A stretch of 64,000 nt of DNA from Onstottus_B arcticum (GTDB taxonomy: Bacteria > Acidobacteriota > Blastocatellia > UBA7656), in contig JBBPIE010000013.1 of NCBI GenBank assembly GCA_038040485.1, positions 62,001 through 126,000 of the forward strand. Direction: 5' to 3'. Position numbers and translations under genes: made by a program. Below the pieces are notes generated by a model. The model had not been told where the DNA came from. It ran no database searches and saw only the letters and a list, made by a program, of their open reading frames with translations. Positions 42,383-51,493 of this stretch are shown here, piece by piece (the first letter of the stretch is position 1; the number at the start of each line of letters is the position of its first letter).

Positions 42383-42940
42383 TTACTCGGCGCGCGCCTC
42401 GCTGACTAGTTCTTCAAACAATGGCACGAGATCGCCGGCATACTGTCCGAGGTAGTCTCGAACTCGCTTCACGTCAGCTCCGGCTTTGACAAGCTCGACG
42501 ACATCCACGATGTCTCTGCGCCGTTTCGCCGCCAGTTTCATGTAAATGAGCGCCTCAATTGGAACGATGGCCAGGCCTTCACTCTTTGGGGGATGGTCGA
42601 GAACCTCTTCCAGTTGAGGGCCGAGCGCGGCAGGCGAGAGGTAATCTATGCGAATACCATCGACTTCAATTGGGACGCCGGGCTTGAAAGCCACCAGCGA
42701 TCCCTGATGGTCAAACGCTTCTTCCCCCACCAGAAAATCTACGTCGGTGGTGGCTCGAATGTAGCCGTGAGCTCCGACGGCCAGTCCACCGGCCAACGCG
42801 TGGCGAATCCCAAGAAGATTCAATTGGGCGGCAGTTTTGAGCGCCGCATCACGCACTCTGGGAGCAACGAAGCGGAAGGTGTCTTTGATGTCCATGAGAT
42901 CTGCAGGACGACGAGGAATCTGTGCATACGACATTTCCAT
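42383..42940 (-). CDS. Nucleotidyltransferase-fold protein
   Basis: A 185-residue cytoplasmic protein with the minimal nucleotidyltransferase signature: Gly51-Gly52 in ALAGGLAVGAHGY and Asp66-x-Asp68 in TTDVDFLV, with a third acidic candidate in EVDGIRIDYL. The helical C-terminus (RRRDIVDVVELVKAGADVKRV) is like AbiEii/DUF6036 proteins, which act as toxins or adenylyltransferases in toxin-antitoxin and abortive-infection systems. No clear antitoxin gene adjoins it. It is divergent from the restriction-modification gene with 234 bases between, and upstream of dacB on the same strand. Confidence 0.7.
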   Translation of the reverse strand: MEMSYAQIPRRPADLMDIKDTFRFVAPRVRDAALKTAAQLNLLGIRHALAGGLAVGAHGYIRATTDVDFLVGEEAFDHQGSLVAFKPGVPIEVDGIRIDYLSPAALGPQLEEVLDHPPKSEGLAIVPIEALIYMKLAAKRRRDIVDVVELVKAGADVKRVRDYLGQYAGDLVPLFEELVSEARAE

Positions 42941-43174
42941 TGCTGGCTTAGGTCTTCACCAATTTGCAAACGAACTGAGATTGAGTATAGGACCGGCTTA
43001 CTGGCTGCGCAATGATTGTCTGGGGAGAGGAGGCTTGCGGTTGCCGCGCCGAATGCTCCAAGGTGATTGCGGCCTCTCAGGCAACCGGATATTCTTCTGA
43101 CGCTCGCGAGCCCTTGGATTGTCGTTCGCGTTCCGAGAGAGGAAGCTCATTCCGGCTTGCATTCGATTCGAGCG

Positions 43175-46100
43175 ATGCAAAGACTGAATCTCAAGACAAC
43201 TCACAAACCCGTTAGGGATTACTACGAGGCGCTTCAGCAGTTCTCCAGGATTGGCGTCTCGCACGAGGGCGCAGTCCGAAGCGCCTTTCAATCTCTGCTC
43301 GAATCATGCGGCTCTCAGTTTGGTTGGAAGCTGGTTCCCGAATGGCCGATAAAGAAATCGCGCCTCCGGGTCGATGGCGCTCTCGTTGACGCCTTCAATC
43401 TGACACACGGTTTCTGGGAGGCCAAAGATCAACACGATGATCTTAAGGTCGAAGTTAAGCGCAAGTTCGCTGCGGGCTATCCCCGAAACAACATCCTCTT
43501 TCAAGCGCCCGAGCGAGCGATCCTCTATCAGGACAGCCGGCACGTACTCGACGAAGACATCACGAAACCCGAAGCTCTCGTAGAAACTCTCAAACGCTTT
43601 GTCGAGTACACGCCTCCGGCATTCGAGGAGTGGGAAGAGGCCGTCGCGCAGTTTCAAGTCAAAGTGCCGGAGCTTGCCGCGGCGTTGGTTAAGCTCATCG
43701 ATGAAGAGAGGAAAACAAATAGCCGGTTCATCGAGGCATTTACCGGGTTCTTGGAGCTGTGCCGTCAGTCGATAAACCCCAATCTTTCGGAACAGGCTGT
43801 TGAAGAAATGCTCATCCAGCACCTGTTAACCGAGCGCATCTTCCGCACCGTTTTCGACAATGCCGACTTCACTCGCCGCAACGTCATCGCAGCCGAGATT
43901 GAAAAAGTCATAGACGCGCTAACCTCTCATTCCTTCAGCCGCGAGGCGTTCTTAAAGAGCCTCGATCACTTCTATAAAGCGATTGAAACGACTGCCGCGA
44001 CGATCGACGACTTCTCGCATAAGCAGCACTTCTTGAATGCCGTCTACGAGAAGTTCTTTCAGGGATTCTCGGTCAAAGTCGCCGACACGCACGGCATCGT
44101 CTACACGCCTCAGCCAATCGTGAACTTCATGGTTCGTAGCGTCGAGGACATCCTTGAAAAGGAATTCGGCAAGACACTCAGCAGCCGGGACGTCCATATT
44201 CTCGATCCGTTTGTGGGCACAGGAAATTTCATCGTGAGGGTGATTCAGGAAATCAAAAAGACCGCGCTGCCTCACAAGTACAAACACGAGCTTCATTGCA
44301 ACGAAGTGATGTTGTTGCCTTACTACATAGCCTCAATGAACATCGAGCACGAGTATTTCGAGAGGACCGGAACCTACGAACCGTTCGAAGGAATTTGCCT
44401 CGTTGATACCTTCGAGTTGGCTGAGGGTAGTCAGACACGGCTTTCATTCATGACCGCGGAAAACACGGCTCGCGTGGAACGTCAGAAACGCAGCCCGATA
44501 TTTGTCATTATCGGGAATCCTCCTTATAACACAGCTCAGTTGAATGAAAACGACAACAACAAGAATCGCAAGTACAAGGTCATGGATAAGCGTGTCTCGG
44601 AAACCTACGGGAAAGATTCAAAGGCTACGCTTGTGAGTAAACTGAGCGATCCTTATGTAAAGGCAATCCGTTGGGCATCAGATCGAATAGGTGAGGAAGG
44701 GATAGTGGCATTTGTGACGAATAGTGGTTTCTTAGATCAGATCGCCTTTGATGGGATACGAAAGCACCTCGAGCAAGACTTTGATGAGATCTACATTTTT
44801 GATTTGGGCGGTAACGTCAGGAAGAACACGAAACTGTCAGGGACCACTCATAATGTCTTTGGTATACAAGTAGGTGTCAGCATCAATCTGCTCGTCAGAA
44901 AAAGGACCGGCCGACCCTCTAACGGCGCGACAATCTACTATGCGCGAGTAGACGAATTCTGGCGCAGAGAAAACAAGTATCGGTATCTCGAGGAGTCAGG
45001 GAACAGAACTAATATTGATTGGCAGGTCGTTCACCCTGAGGGGAATAATACGTGGCTTACAGAGGGACTTCACACTGACTTCAACTCGTTCCTACCGATA
45101 GCAACAAAGGCGACAAAACAAGCAAAGCGGTTGAATCCTGAGGTCGTCTTCAAGACTTACAGCCTTGGTGTGGCAACAAATCGCGACGAATGGGTCTATG
45201 ATTTTAGGCAAACTGATCTAGAGCAGAAGATCCGGACCCTTGTCCAGAATTATACCCTTGAATCTGCGCGATACGCTCAGGAGAGCGAGATTCACAACAT
45301 TGATGAATTCGTGAATAACAACCCCAGATTTCTAAAATGGACTGACAGGCTGAAGGAAGCTCTACAGCAAAGAAAAGTACTTAGATTTGATCCAACACAA
45401 ATCCGTCATTCGCTATATCGCCCCTTCGTCAAAAAGTTTCTGTATTTCGATCATCTTCTCAATCAAAGAAGATACCGGCAGCATATTGTCTTCCCTAACC
45501 CCGAGTCTGAAACCGAAAACCAAGTGATCTGTGTTGGCGGCTATGGTCGAAAGGTGTTTTCTGTTCTGTTGAGTAGTTGCATTCCAGATTTGAACTTTTA
45601 CGCTGATCCACAACAATCTTTCCCCGTGTACACCTATGACGAGGACGGCACCAACCGCAAAGAGAACATCACTGACTGGGTGCTTGAGAAGTTCCGCTCG
45701 CACTACGATGAATCATCAATCACCAAGTGGGACATCTTTCACTACGTCTATGCCCTTCTCCATCATGCCGTCTATCGTGAGCGTTACGCCGCAAACCTCA
45801 AGCGGGAGCTTCCCCGTATTCCGTTCGCTCCCGGCTTCCGAGCCTTCGCAGACGCGGGCGCGCGGTTGGCAGACATCCACGTGAACTACGAAGAGCAGCC
45901 GGAATATCCACTCGACAAGATCGAAGTACCCGGCGCGCAACTCGACTGGCGAGTCGAGAGGATGCGGCTGACGAAAGACAAGACTGAAATCATCTACAAC
46001 GACTTCTTGCGGCTGTCAGGGATTCCGCTGGAGTGTTTCGAGTATCGCCTGGGCAATCGCTCGGCGTTAGAGTGGGTGATCGACCAGTATCAAGTCTCAA

Positions 46101-46252
46101 CAGACAAGCGAAGCGGCATAACCAACGATCCAAACCGCGCCGACGATCCCGAGTACATCGTCAGGCTGATCGGCCAGGTGATCACTGTAAGCTTGGAAAC
46201 GGTAAGGATCGTTCGCGGGCTGCCCGTCCTCGGGATCGCGCCAGACGCCTAG
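43175..46252 (+). CDS. Single-chain restriction-modification enzyme (type IIG / ISP-like N6-adenine methylase)
   Basis: A 1,025-residue fused nuclease-methyltransferase-specificity protein. The N-terminal domain has a PD-(D/E)xK-like core (Asp67/Asp72, Glu82, Lys84 in GFWEAKD). A helical linker (90-300) leads to the methyltransferase: GIVYTPQPIVNFMVRS, motif I DPFVGTGNF from Asp344, and NPPY at 448-451, which defines N6-adenine methylation. The C-terminal 450 residues resemble the specificity domain of type ISP enzymes such as LlaBIII, but the SNF2 helicase of those enzymes (normally about 1,570 residues) is missing. Codons from about 44500 to 45600 are visibly richer in AT than the neighbours. 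ATG 43175 is chosen; no clear ribosome-binding site is seen. Confidence 0.85.
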   Translation: MQRLNLKTTHKPVRDYYEALQQFSRIGVSHEGAVRSAFQSLLESCGSQFGWKLVPEWPIKKSRLRVDGALVDAFNLTHGFWEAKDQHDDLKVEVKRKFAAGYPRNNILFQAPERAILYQDSRHVLDEDITKPEALVETLKRFVEYTPPAFEEWEEAVAQFQVKVPELAAALVKLIDEERKTNSRFIEAFTGFLELCRQSINPNLSEQAVEEMLIQHLLTERIFRTVFDNADFTRRNVIAAEIEKVIDALTSHSFSREAFLKSLDHFYKAIETTAATIDDFSHKQHFLNAVYEKFFQGFSVKVADTHGIVYTPQPIVNFMVRSVEDILEKEFGKTLSSRDVHILDPFVGTGNFIVRVIQEIKKTALPHKYKHELHCNEVMLLPYYIASMNIEHEYFERTGTYEPFEGICLVDTFELAEGSQTRLSFMTAENTARVERQKRSPIFVIIGNPPYNTAQLNENDNNKNRKYKVMDKRVSETYGKDSKATLVSKLSDPYVKAIRWASDRIGEEGIVAFVTNSGFLDQIAFDGIRKHLEQDFDEIYIFDLGGNVRKNTKLSGTTHNVFGIQVGVSINLLVRKRTGRPSNGATIYYARVDEFWRRENKYRYLEESGNRTNIDWQVVHPEGNNTWLTEGLHTDFNSFLPIATKATKQAKRLNPEVVFKTYSLGVATNRDEWVYDFRQTDLEQKIRTLVQNYTLESARYAQESEIHNIDEFVNNNPRFLKWTDRLKEALQQRKVLRFDPTQIRHSLYRPFVKKFLYFDHLLNQRRYRQHIVFPNPESETENQVICVGGYGRKVFSVLLSSCIPDLNFYADPQQSFPVYTYDEDGTNRKENITDWVLEKFRSHYDESSITKWDIFHYVYALLHHAVYRERYAANLKRELPRIPFAPGFRAFADAGARLADIHVNYEEQPEYPLDKIEVPGAQLDWRVERMRLTKDKTEIIYNDFLRLSGIPLECFEYRLGNRSALEWVIDQYQVSTDKRSGITNDPNRADDPEYIVRLIGQVITVSLETVRIVRGLPVLGIAPDA

Positions 46253-46341
46253 AAACAGTTGGCTACCCAAGTCGCTCGTCGATTCACGAATCGTCGTTGG
46301 TGAGAATGATGCCGCCACCGCCCGCTTGAAAAGGCTTCGTC

Positions 46342-46776
46342 CTAGGATGCTGGCGCGGGCAACAATTCCCTCTCAATCTCCGCGATCAAGAATGGCAGAT
46401 TGGGCAAGGTAAAGCTCAAGCCCGGAGCAGGTAGACGATGGTGCCTGATGTCTGGAGGGATGTGCTTGTGATGCGGGTGCGTGCTGCCGAGCGTGACGTC
46501 GCCGGGATGTGGTTGCGAATCGTACCAGTAGAGCTTCTCCGCGCCGAGCCAGACCTCGTAACCGTAGCTAACGATCCGTAAGACTCCGGCAGCAAGCATC
46601 AATCGTTCACTCACGACTAACCGCACGCCGCCGGGAAAGATGACTTCGCCACGGACCAGCGCCGTTCCCGCGCCGCGCCGCACGACCAGCAGCGTCGAGT
46701 ATACAATTGCCGGGAACTGCTGTGGCAATCCGTAGATGAATTCTTCGTACTCACTTAGCGAGTTCAAGTGGTTCAC
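46342..46776 (-). CDS. TumE-like toxin (DUF6516)
   Basis: A 144-residue protein resembling the DUF6516/TumE toxin family: an N-terminal beta-meander with GEVIFPGGVRLVVSERL, then GYEVWLGAEKLYWYDSQPHP and HPHHKHIPPDIRHHRLP, the family hallmark. It overlaps the upstream small helical gene by 26 bases, as in toxin-antitoxin pairs where the antitoxin comes first. The molecular target of this family is not established to my knowledge. It lies downstream of, and convergent with, the restriction-modification gene. Confidence 0.75.
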   Translation of the reverse strand: MNHLNSLSEYEEFIYGLPQQFPAIVYSTLLVVRRGAGTALVRGEVIFPGGVRLVVSERLMLAAGVLRIVSYGYEVWLGAEKLYWYDSQPHPGDVTLGSTHPHHKHIPPDIRHHRLPAPGLSFTLPNLPFLIAEIERELLPAPAS

Positions 46777-47056
46777 GGCGTGCGACTCGTTTCAGGACTT
46801 CTGAGAGTGAGGTCTGCGCGGTCAGATTTCGAATCAAGTCCTGATACTCCTGGCGACGGCGCTCCCGGATTTCATAGGCTCCGGCCCAATCGCTCCAATC
46901 CAACATCCAGGCATCATCTGCCGGTTCTTCGCCCGATTGGTAGGCTTCATAAAACGTCTCGGAAAGGATGCCGTACTTGCGCTCGTAGTTTTCCAGGTCG
47001 GCTTCGAGTGCGTGAATATCCCGCACGACTTCGTCTATTGTCATCATTGGCGTCAT
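46751..47056 (-). CDS. Probable antitoxin partner of the TumE-like protein
   Basis: A 101-residue, mainly helical and acidic protein (MTIDEVVRDIHALEADLENY, WMLDWSDWAGAYEIRERRR) with no DNA-binding motif that I recognise. AAGGAG precedes the ATG at 47056. The overlap with the TumE-like toxin gene and the acidic character suggest the neutralising partner; similar proteins, as I recall, sit in the same position in cyanobacteria. It differs from the helix-turn-helix antitoxin described for TumE in E. coli. Confidence 0.6.
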   Translation of the reverse strand: MTPMMTIDEVVRDIHALEADLENYERKYGILSETFYEAYQSGEEPADDAWMLDWSDWAGAYEIRERRRQEYQDLIRNLTAQTSLSEVLKRVARREPLELAK

Positions 47057-47190
47057 TGGTTCGCTCCTTGTGAATCAATGCCTGGCTGAGGCGATTATAC
47101 GGCACGGCAGGTCGCACGACCAGAACTACAGCACGCCACTGGATTATTGTATTCAGGATGCTTCTTTCGGCGGGTCGAACGGCGAATTGA

Positions 47191-48159
47191 CTAGCCGAGT
47201 CGCTGGGCCAGCTCCCGAGCGAAGTAGGTGAGAATGATATCCGCGCCGGCGCGCTTGATTGACGTCAACGTCTCCAACGCTACGCGCTCTTCGTCGATCC
47301 ACCCCAGCCGTCCCGCGGCCTTGATCATCGCGTATTCGCCGGAGACTTGATAAGCAGCCACCGGCAAATCGAATCGCTCGCGCACCGCGCGGATGATGTC
47401 GAGATACGGCAACGCCGGCTTGACCAACAGGATGTCGGCGCCTTGCTCTACGTCAAGCGCAGCTTCCTTCAACGCTTCCCGCGCGTTCGCCGGGTCCATC
47501 TGATAGCCGCGCCGGTCGCCGAACTGAGGAGCCGACTGCGCCGCCTCACGAAAAGGTCCATAAAACCCTGAAGCGTACTTCACCGCGTAAGACATTATGG
47601 GAATCTGCTCGAAGCCCGCGCCGTCGAGAGCCGCGCGAATCGCTTCGACAAAGCCGTCCATCATGTTTGAAGGCGCGATGATGTCCGCACCTGCTTCGGC
47701 TTGCGAGACCGCCGTTCGAGCCAGCAAGTCGAGCGACGGGTCGTTCAACACTTCGCCGTCTTCGATCACTCCGCAATGGCCGTGATCGGTGTACTCGCAC
47801 AGGCAATTGTCCGCGATGACGACGATGTCTTTGACTTCGCGTTTGATGGCGCGAATGGCCTGCTGGGTTATGCCGTCTTCTGCATAAGCCTGGCTGCCCG
47901 CGGCGTCTTTCTTATCAGGCACGCCGAACAGGATGACCGCGCGAATGCCGTCGCGGCGGGCGGCTTCGGTCTCTTTGACCAACTCGTCGATTGAAAAATT
48001 GAAGCACCCGGGCATCGAGCCGATCTCGCGCCTTACGCCTTCGCCCTCGCAGACGAACAACGGATAAACAAAGTCGTCGGGTGAGAGTTTGGTTTCGCGA
48101 ACGAGCGCGCGGATTGATTCGGTGCGGCGAAGCCGGCGGGGGCGGCGTGTCAGGTTCAT
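47191..48159 (-). CDS. hemB: Porphobilinogen synthase (delta-aminolevulinic acid dehydratase)
   Basis: A 322-residue enzyme condensing two 5-aminolevulinate molecules into porphobilinogen, an early step of haem synthesis in the cytoplasm. The two active-site lysines are in SYAVKYASGFYGPF and LLVKPALPYLDI. CLCEYTDHGHCG has the cysteine spacing of zinc-dependent enzymes. The allosteric magnesium region near GEYAMIKAAG is normal, and length is standard. No other hem gene adjoins it. Identity is certain. Confidence 0.97.
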   Translation of the reverse strand: MNLTRRPRRLRRTESIRALVRETKLSPDDFVYPLFVCEGEGVRREIGSMPGCFNFSIDELVKETEAARRDGIRAVILFGVPDKKDAAGSQAYAEDGITQQAIRAIKREVKDIVVIADNCLCEYTDHGHCGVIEDGEVLNDPSLDLLARTAVSQAEAGADIIAPSNMMDGFVEAIRAALDGAGFEQIPIMSYAVKYASGFYGPFREAAQSAPQFGDRRGYQMDPANAREALKEAALDVEQGADILLVKPALPYLDIIRAVRERFDLPVAAYQVSGEYAMIKAAGRLGWIDEERVALETLTSIKRAGADIILTYFARELAQRLG

Positions 48160-48282
48160 CTTGAGGACTCCAGGACAAACGGCGTCGACGGCAAATCGTG
48201 AACGGGCACCGCTGGTTGGCGGACGTTTTGAGCGAGAGGATGCCGTCCAACCGGCGGGCGCTTCGACGAGCCGCCCGCATCC

Positions 48283-48471
48283 CTACTGCTGGGTTTCGAC
48301 CTCTTCCTCTTCGCCGGTGCCGAAGTAGAAAGCTACCGAACAGTTCTCAGCGCAAAACTTCTGACCATACTTGCGGAAGGCGCAATTCTCGCACACAGGC
48401 TTGAAGCACTGAACGCATCTCGCGAGCCTGAACACCTTCGATGCCTTCTTACACTTGATGCAAACTGCCAT
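48283..48471 (-). CDS. Small zinc-finger protein (62 aa)
   Basis: A 62-residue protein with eight or nine cysteines arranged as CIKC, CVQC, CENC and CAENC, plus an acidic C-terminus (EEEEVETQ). Such spacing suggests two interleaved zinc sites, like a B-box or treble-clef ribbon. ATG 48471 starts the conserved part (MAVCIKCKKASKVF); an earlier start at 48492 adds seven residues. Function is unknown. It is 124 bases upstream of hemB on the same strand. Confidence 0.65.
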   Translation of the reverse strand: MAVCIKCKKASKVFRLARCVQCFKPVCENCAFRKYGQKFCAENCSVAFYFGTGEEEEVETQQ

Positions 48472-48646
48472 CGCAAGACGAAAGTATACCAAACGGGTCA
48501 GTGAGGGCTAGAGTTATTTGCCGGGGGCAGCGACAGCCGGATGAAGTGAACCGCGAGAGCCGATGAAAGTGGCTAGCCGTGAGGTGCAAGCCGCAACGGG
48601 CGCGCCCACTCGGACGCGCCCGCCGCCTTCCCAAACACCGATTGGA

Positions 48647-49486
48647 TTAAGGCGCGATTGCGAAGCTAAGTTCAGGGTTGAAGCGTGCGATCACTCTCTC
48701 CTGATGCGCCACTATTCCGGCAAACTTAGCGAAAAAGCTCGCAGCGCCCGCCGGGCCGAGCACTTGATGGAAGGGCGATCCCTTGCCGATCTCGGCGAAG
48801 CTGTCCATGAAGGTCACCGTGGTATAGCCGTAGCCATCGCCGCCAAAAACGGTCTGGCTTACGAAGTAGCCGATCACGTTTGCCTTTTTCATCACCGGCA
48901 GAACGTCACTTTTCACAAGGTTTTCGAATGCAGTCCCTCGGCCGGGCACAACGCTGATCGAGTTGACCACCGCGAGTTTGGGAGGCCCGGTCATCGTCAT
49001 CATCTTGCCCATGTAGCTCAAATCAAGGCGAGCCAGATCGCCAAAGGTGTGGGCGCTCACGACACACCGGCGCGATTTGGTTATGTAGTCACGCCAGGCG
49101 TCGTCACCTAGCGCCTTCCTCAACGGCGACATCGGCTCATCGTATTGAGCGAAGCTTGTGATCGGGGTGATGACCACGTACTCGTACGACTCGCCAAAGA
49201 CCGCGGTCTCGAAGACGCTGCGTTCCTTCACGCCGGCTTTCTTGAGCGCAGGATTGACGACGTTCTTCTGCAAGTCCTGCCACTCGGTTACCATATCCGG
49301 TTTGACGCGAACTATAGAAATCGATGACCACTGCTGTGGCTGCGCGTCAGCCATCGGTTTAGCCTTCCTGGCCACGGGTTTCTTAGTCGCGGCCTTTGGC
49401 GTCATTGTTTCCTGCGCGATGGCCAGCACCGCCGCCATCGCTATGCACAAAGCTAGACCTACTATTCTCCAAGCTGTTCTTTTCAT
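48647..49486 (-). CDS. Exported protein with two ferredoxin-like (dimeric alpha/beta barrel) domains
   Basis: A 279-residue protein with a clear signal peptide (MKRTAWRIVGLALCIAMAAV, cleavage near AIAQE) and a basic Ala/Lys linker. Residues 50-150 and 165-270 each show the strand-helix pattern of NIPSNAP/antibiotic-monooxygenase-like domains: ISIVRVKPDMVTEWQDLQKN and VNSISVVPGRGTAFENLVKS are equivalent. Such domains often bind haem or quinones, but no ligand residues can be named here. The proximity of hemB is suggestive at most. It is transcribed alone, with a 318-base gap upstream. Confidence 0.65.
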   Translation of the reverse strand: MKRTAWRIVGLALCIAMAAVLAIAQETMTPKAATKKPVARKAKPMADAQPQQWSSISIVRVKPDMVTEWQDLQKNVVNPALKKAGVKERSVFETAVFGESYEYVVITPITSFAQYDEPMSPLRKALGDDAWRDYITKSRRCVVSAHTFGDLARLDLSYMGKMMTMTGPPKLAVVNSISVVPGRGTAFENLVKSDVLPVMKKANVIGYFVSQTVFGGDGYGYTTVTFMDSFAEIGKGSPFHQVLGPAGAASFFAKFAGIVAHQERVIARFNPELSFAIAP

Positions 49487-49804
49487 GGGTTCCTCCAGGT
49501 TGTTCAGATCTGAGTGACGTTTTCAAATGAGGCCGCGAAAGCGGACCTTCAGGTTTGACAAATCCCGCTCGTGTCGAGCGCGCTATCTTATGTACTTGCC
49601 CTGCTCAAGTCAAGCGGCGGAATGAGACGGGTGCGAGTCAGGTTCTTTTGGTTGAATCCCCGAGGGATGCCGGAATAAAGCCGAGGGGTGAGTCCGCGAA
49701 CCCGTGGAGACGCGGCGTGAAGAAGGCGCCTCACCGTCGAAGAGGGTGACGGCCTGTGCCACGCAACGAGACACAGGGTTCGCATGCCGCCACATTCCGG
49801 GCGG
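49487..49804. other. Intergenic region with a structured, repeat-like segment
   Basis: No gene is supported in these 318 bases. The stretch at about 49650-49735 (CCCCGAGGGATGCCGGAATA, then GCCGAGGGGTGAGTCCGCGA and CGGCGTGAAGAAGGCGCCTC) contains complementary blocks such as CCCCGAGG, GCCGAGGGG and GGCGCCT. It recalls dispersed palindromic units I have seen in Acidobacteriota and Planctomycetota, but there is no second copy in this window. Confidence 0.35.
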
Positions 49805-51493
49805 CTAGTCAGTCGACGCGCCGATCTTCCACTCGTGTTCATCAATTCCCTCATGCGAAGCGCCGGCCTCAACCCGATCGCCTGCTGCTTCGTCGCGCAC
49901 CCGATGCTCATAGGCGGCCCGAATGAATGACACGAACAGCGGGTGAGGATCCAGGGGCTTCGACTTGAACTCCGGATGAAACTGACAGCCCAGGAACCAC
50001 GGATGATCGGGCAGCTCTACGATCTCGATGAACTTCCCGTCGGGCGACTTGCCTGAGAACACAAGCCCGTTCCCCCCAAGCTGATCTTCGTAACGCGGAT
50101 TGAACTCGTAGCGATGACGGTGACGCTCGCTGATCTCGCGCGCTCCGTAAGTCTTTTCGGCAAGCGAGCCTTCCTTTAACACGCACGGATAAGCTCCGAG
50201 CCGCATTGTGCCTCCCATCGCCTCTACTCCGATCAGATCCCGCAGCTTGAAGATCACCGGGTGCGCCGAATCGTCGTCGAACTCGGTCGAGTCCGCGCCG
50301 TCGATCCCGCACACGTTGCGCGCGAACTCGATCGTCGCGCATTGCATTCCAAGACAAATCCCAAAGTAGGGAGTGAGACCGCGGCGCGCGTAGTTGATCG
50401 CTCGAAGCATGCCCGCGATCCCTCGTTTGCCGAACCCGCCCGGAACCAGTATCGCATCGAAATCGCGCAGCCGGTCTTCCCAGTTCGGATCTTCCATCAG
50501 GTCTTCAGACTCGACCCAACGAATCTGCACGCGCAGCTTGTTCGCCACGCCGCCGTGAACAAGCGCTTCGTGAAGACTCTTGTACGAGTCCGCAAGCTCG
50601 ACGTACTTGCCGACGATGCCGATCGTCACCGAAGCGTCGGGGTTCTTGATCGTCTCCACAAGCTCGGTCCAGCGCCGCAGGTCGCGCTCGCCCGCAGTCA
50701 GGCCAAGCTTCTTCACGATCATATCGTCAAGCCCCTGGCCCGCGAACATCAGCGGCACTTCGTAAATCGTCTCCACGTCTTGCGCAGTGATCACTTCGTT
50801 TTCGCGCACGTTGCAGAACAGCGCGATCTTGGCTTTCATGTCGTGCGGCAGCGGGCGGTCGCAGCGGCACATCAAAATGTCCGGCTGAATGCCTATCTCG
50901 CGAAGCTCCTTCACCGAGTGCTGAGTCGGCTTGGACTTCAGCTCCCCCGAAGCCGCGATGAACGGCACAAGCGTCAGGTGAATAAACAGCGCGTTTTCGC
51001 GCCCCACTTCATTGCCCATCTGGCGGATGCTTTCAAGGAACGGCAGCGATTCGATATCGCCGACCGTACCTCCAACTTCGACGATTACGACGTCGGGTCC
51101 GTCCGCGACCGTTCGTATCGCGTCTTTGATTTCGTTTGTGACGTGCGGGATGACTTGAATCGTTTTGCCCAGATAGTCGCCTCGGCGTTCTTTGTTGATG
51201 ACCGAAAGATAGATTCGCCCGGTCGTCCAATTGTTAGCCTGAGTCAGTTGCGCGTGAGTGAATCGTTCGTAGTGGCCAAGATCAAGATCGGTTTCAGCGC
51301 CGTCATCGGTGACAAACACTTCGCCGTGCTGGAAGGGCGACATCGTTCCGGGATCGACGTTGATGTATGGGTCGAGCTTTTGTAGAGTGACTTTGAGGCC
51401 CCGCGCTTCGAGCAGGCACCCGATGGAAGCGGCGGCCAATCCTTTGCCCAGGCTCGACACCACGCCGCCGGTCACAAAAATGTACTTGGTCAT
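49805..51493 (-). CDS. pyrG: CTP synthase
   Basis: A 562-residue glutamine-dependent CTP synthase converting UTP to CTP. The synthetase domain (1 to about 270) starts MTKYIFVTGGVVSSLGKGLAA and includes DPYINVDPGTMSPFQHGEVF. The class I glutamine amidotransferase domain follows, with the nucleophile in YFGICLGMQCA and the His-Glu pair in GCQFHPEFKSKP. The last 20 residues are a variable tail. It overlaps kdsB by 4 bases (kdsB upstream), a common arrangement fitting the supply of CTP to CMP-Kdo synthesis. Confidence 0.98.
   Translation of the reverse strand: MTKYIFVTGGVVSSLGKGLAAASIGCLLEARGLKVTLQKLDPYINVDPGTMSPFQHGEVFVTDDGAETDLDLGHYERFTHAQLTQANNWTTGRIYLSVINKERRGDYLGKTIQVIPHVTNEIKDAIRTVADGPDVVIVEVGGTVGDIESLPFLESIRQMGNEVGRENALFIHLTLVPFIAASGELKSKPTQHSVKELREIGIQPDILMCRCDRPLPHDMKAKIALFCNVRENEVITAQDVETIYEVPLMFAGQGLDDMIVKKLGLTAGERDLRRWTELVETIKNPDASVTIGIVGKYVELADSYKSLHEALVHGGVANKLRVQIRWVESEDLMEDPNWEDRLRDFDAILVPGGFGKRGIAGMLRAINYARRGLTPYFGICLGMQCATIEFARNVCGIDGADSTEFDDDSAHPVIFKLRDLIGVEAMGGTMRLGAYPCVLKEGSLAEKTYGAREISERHRHRYEFNPRYEDQLGGNGLVFSGKSPDGKFIEIVELPDHPWFLGCQFHPEFKSKPLDPHPLFVSFIRAAYEHRVRDEAAGDRVEAGASHEGIDEHEWKIGASTD

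Noticed and set aside
50261..51385. 374-codon plus-strand frame opposite pyrG
   Set aside because: Antisense shadow; pyrG is unmistakable on the other strand.
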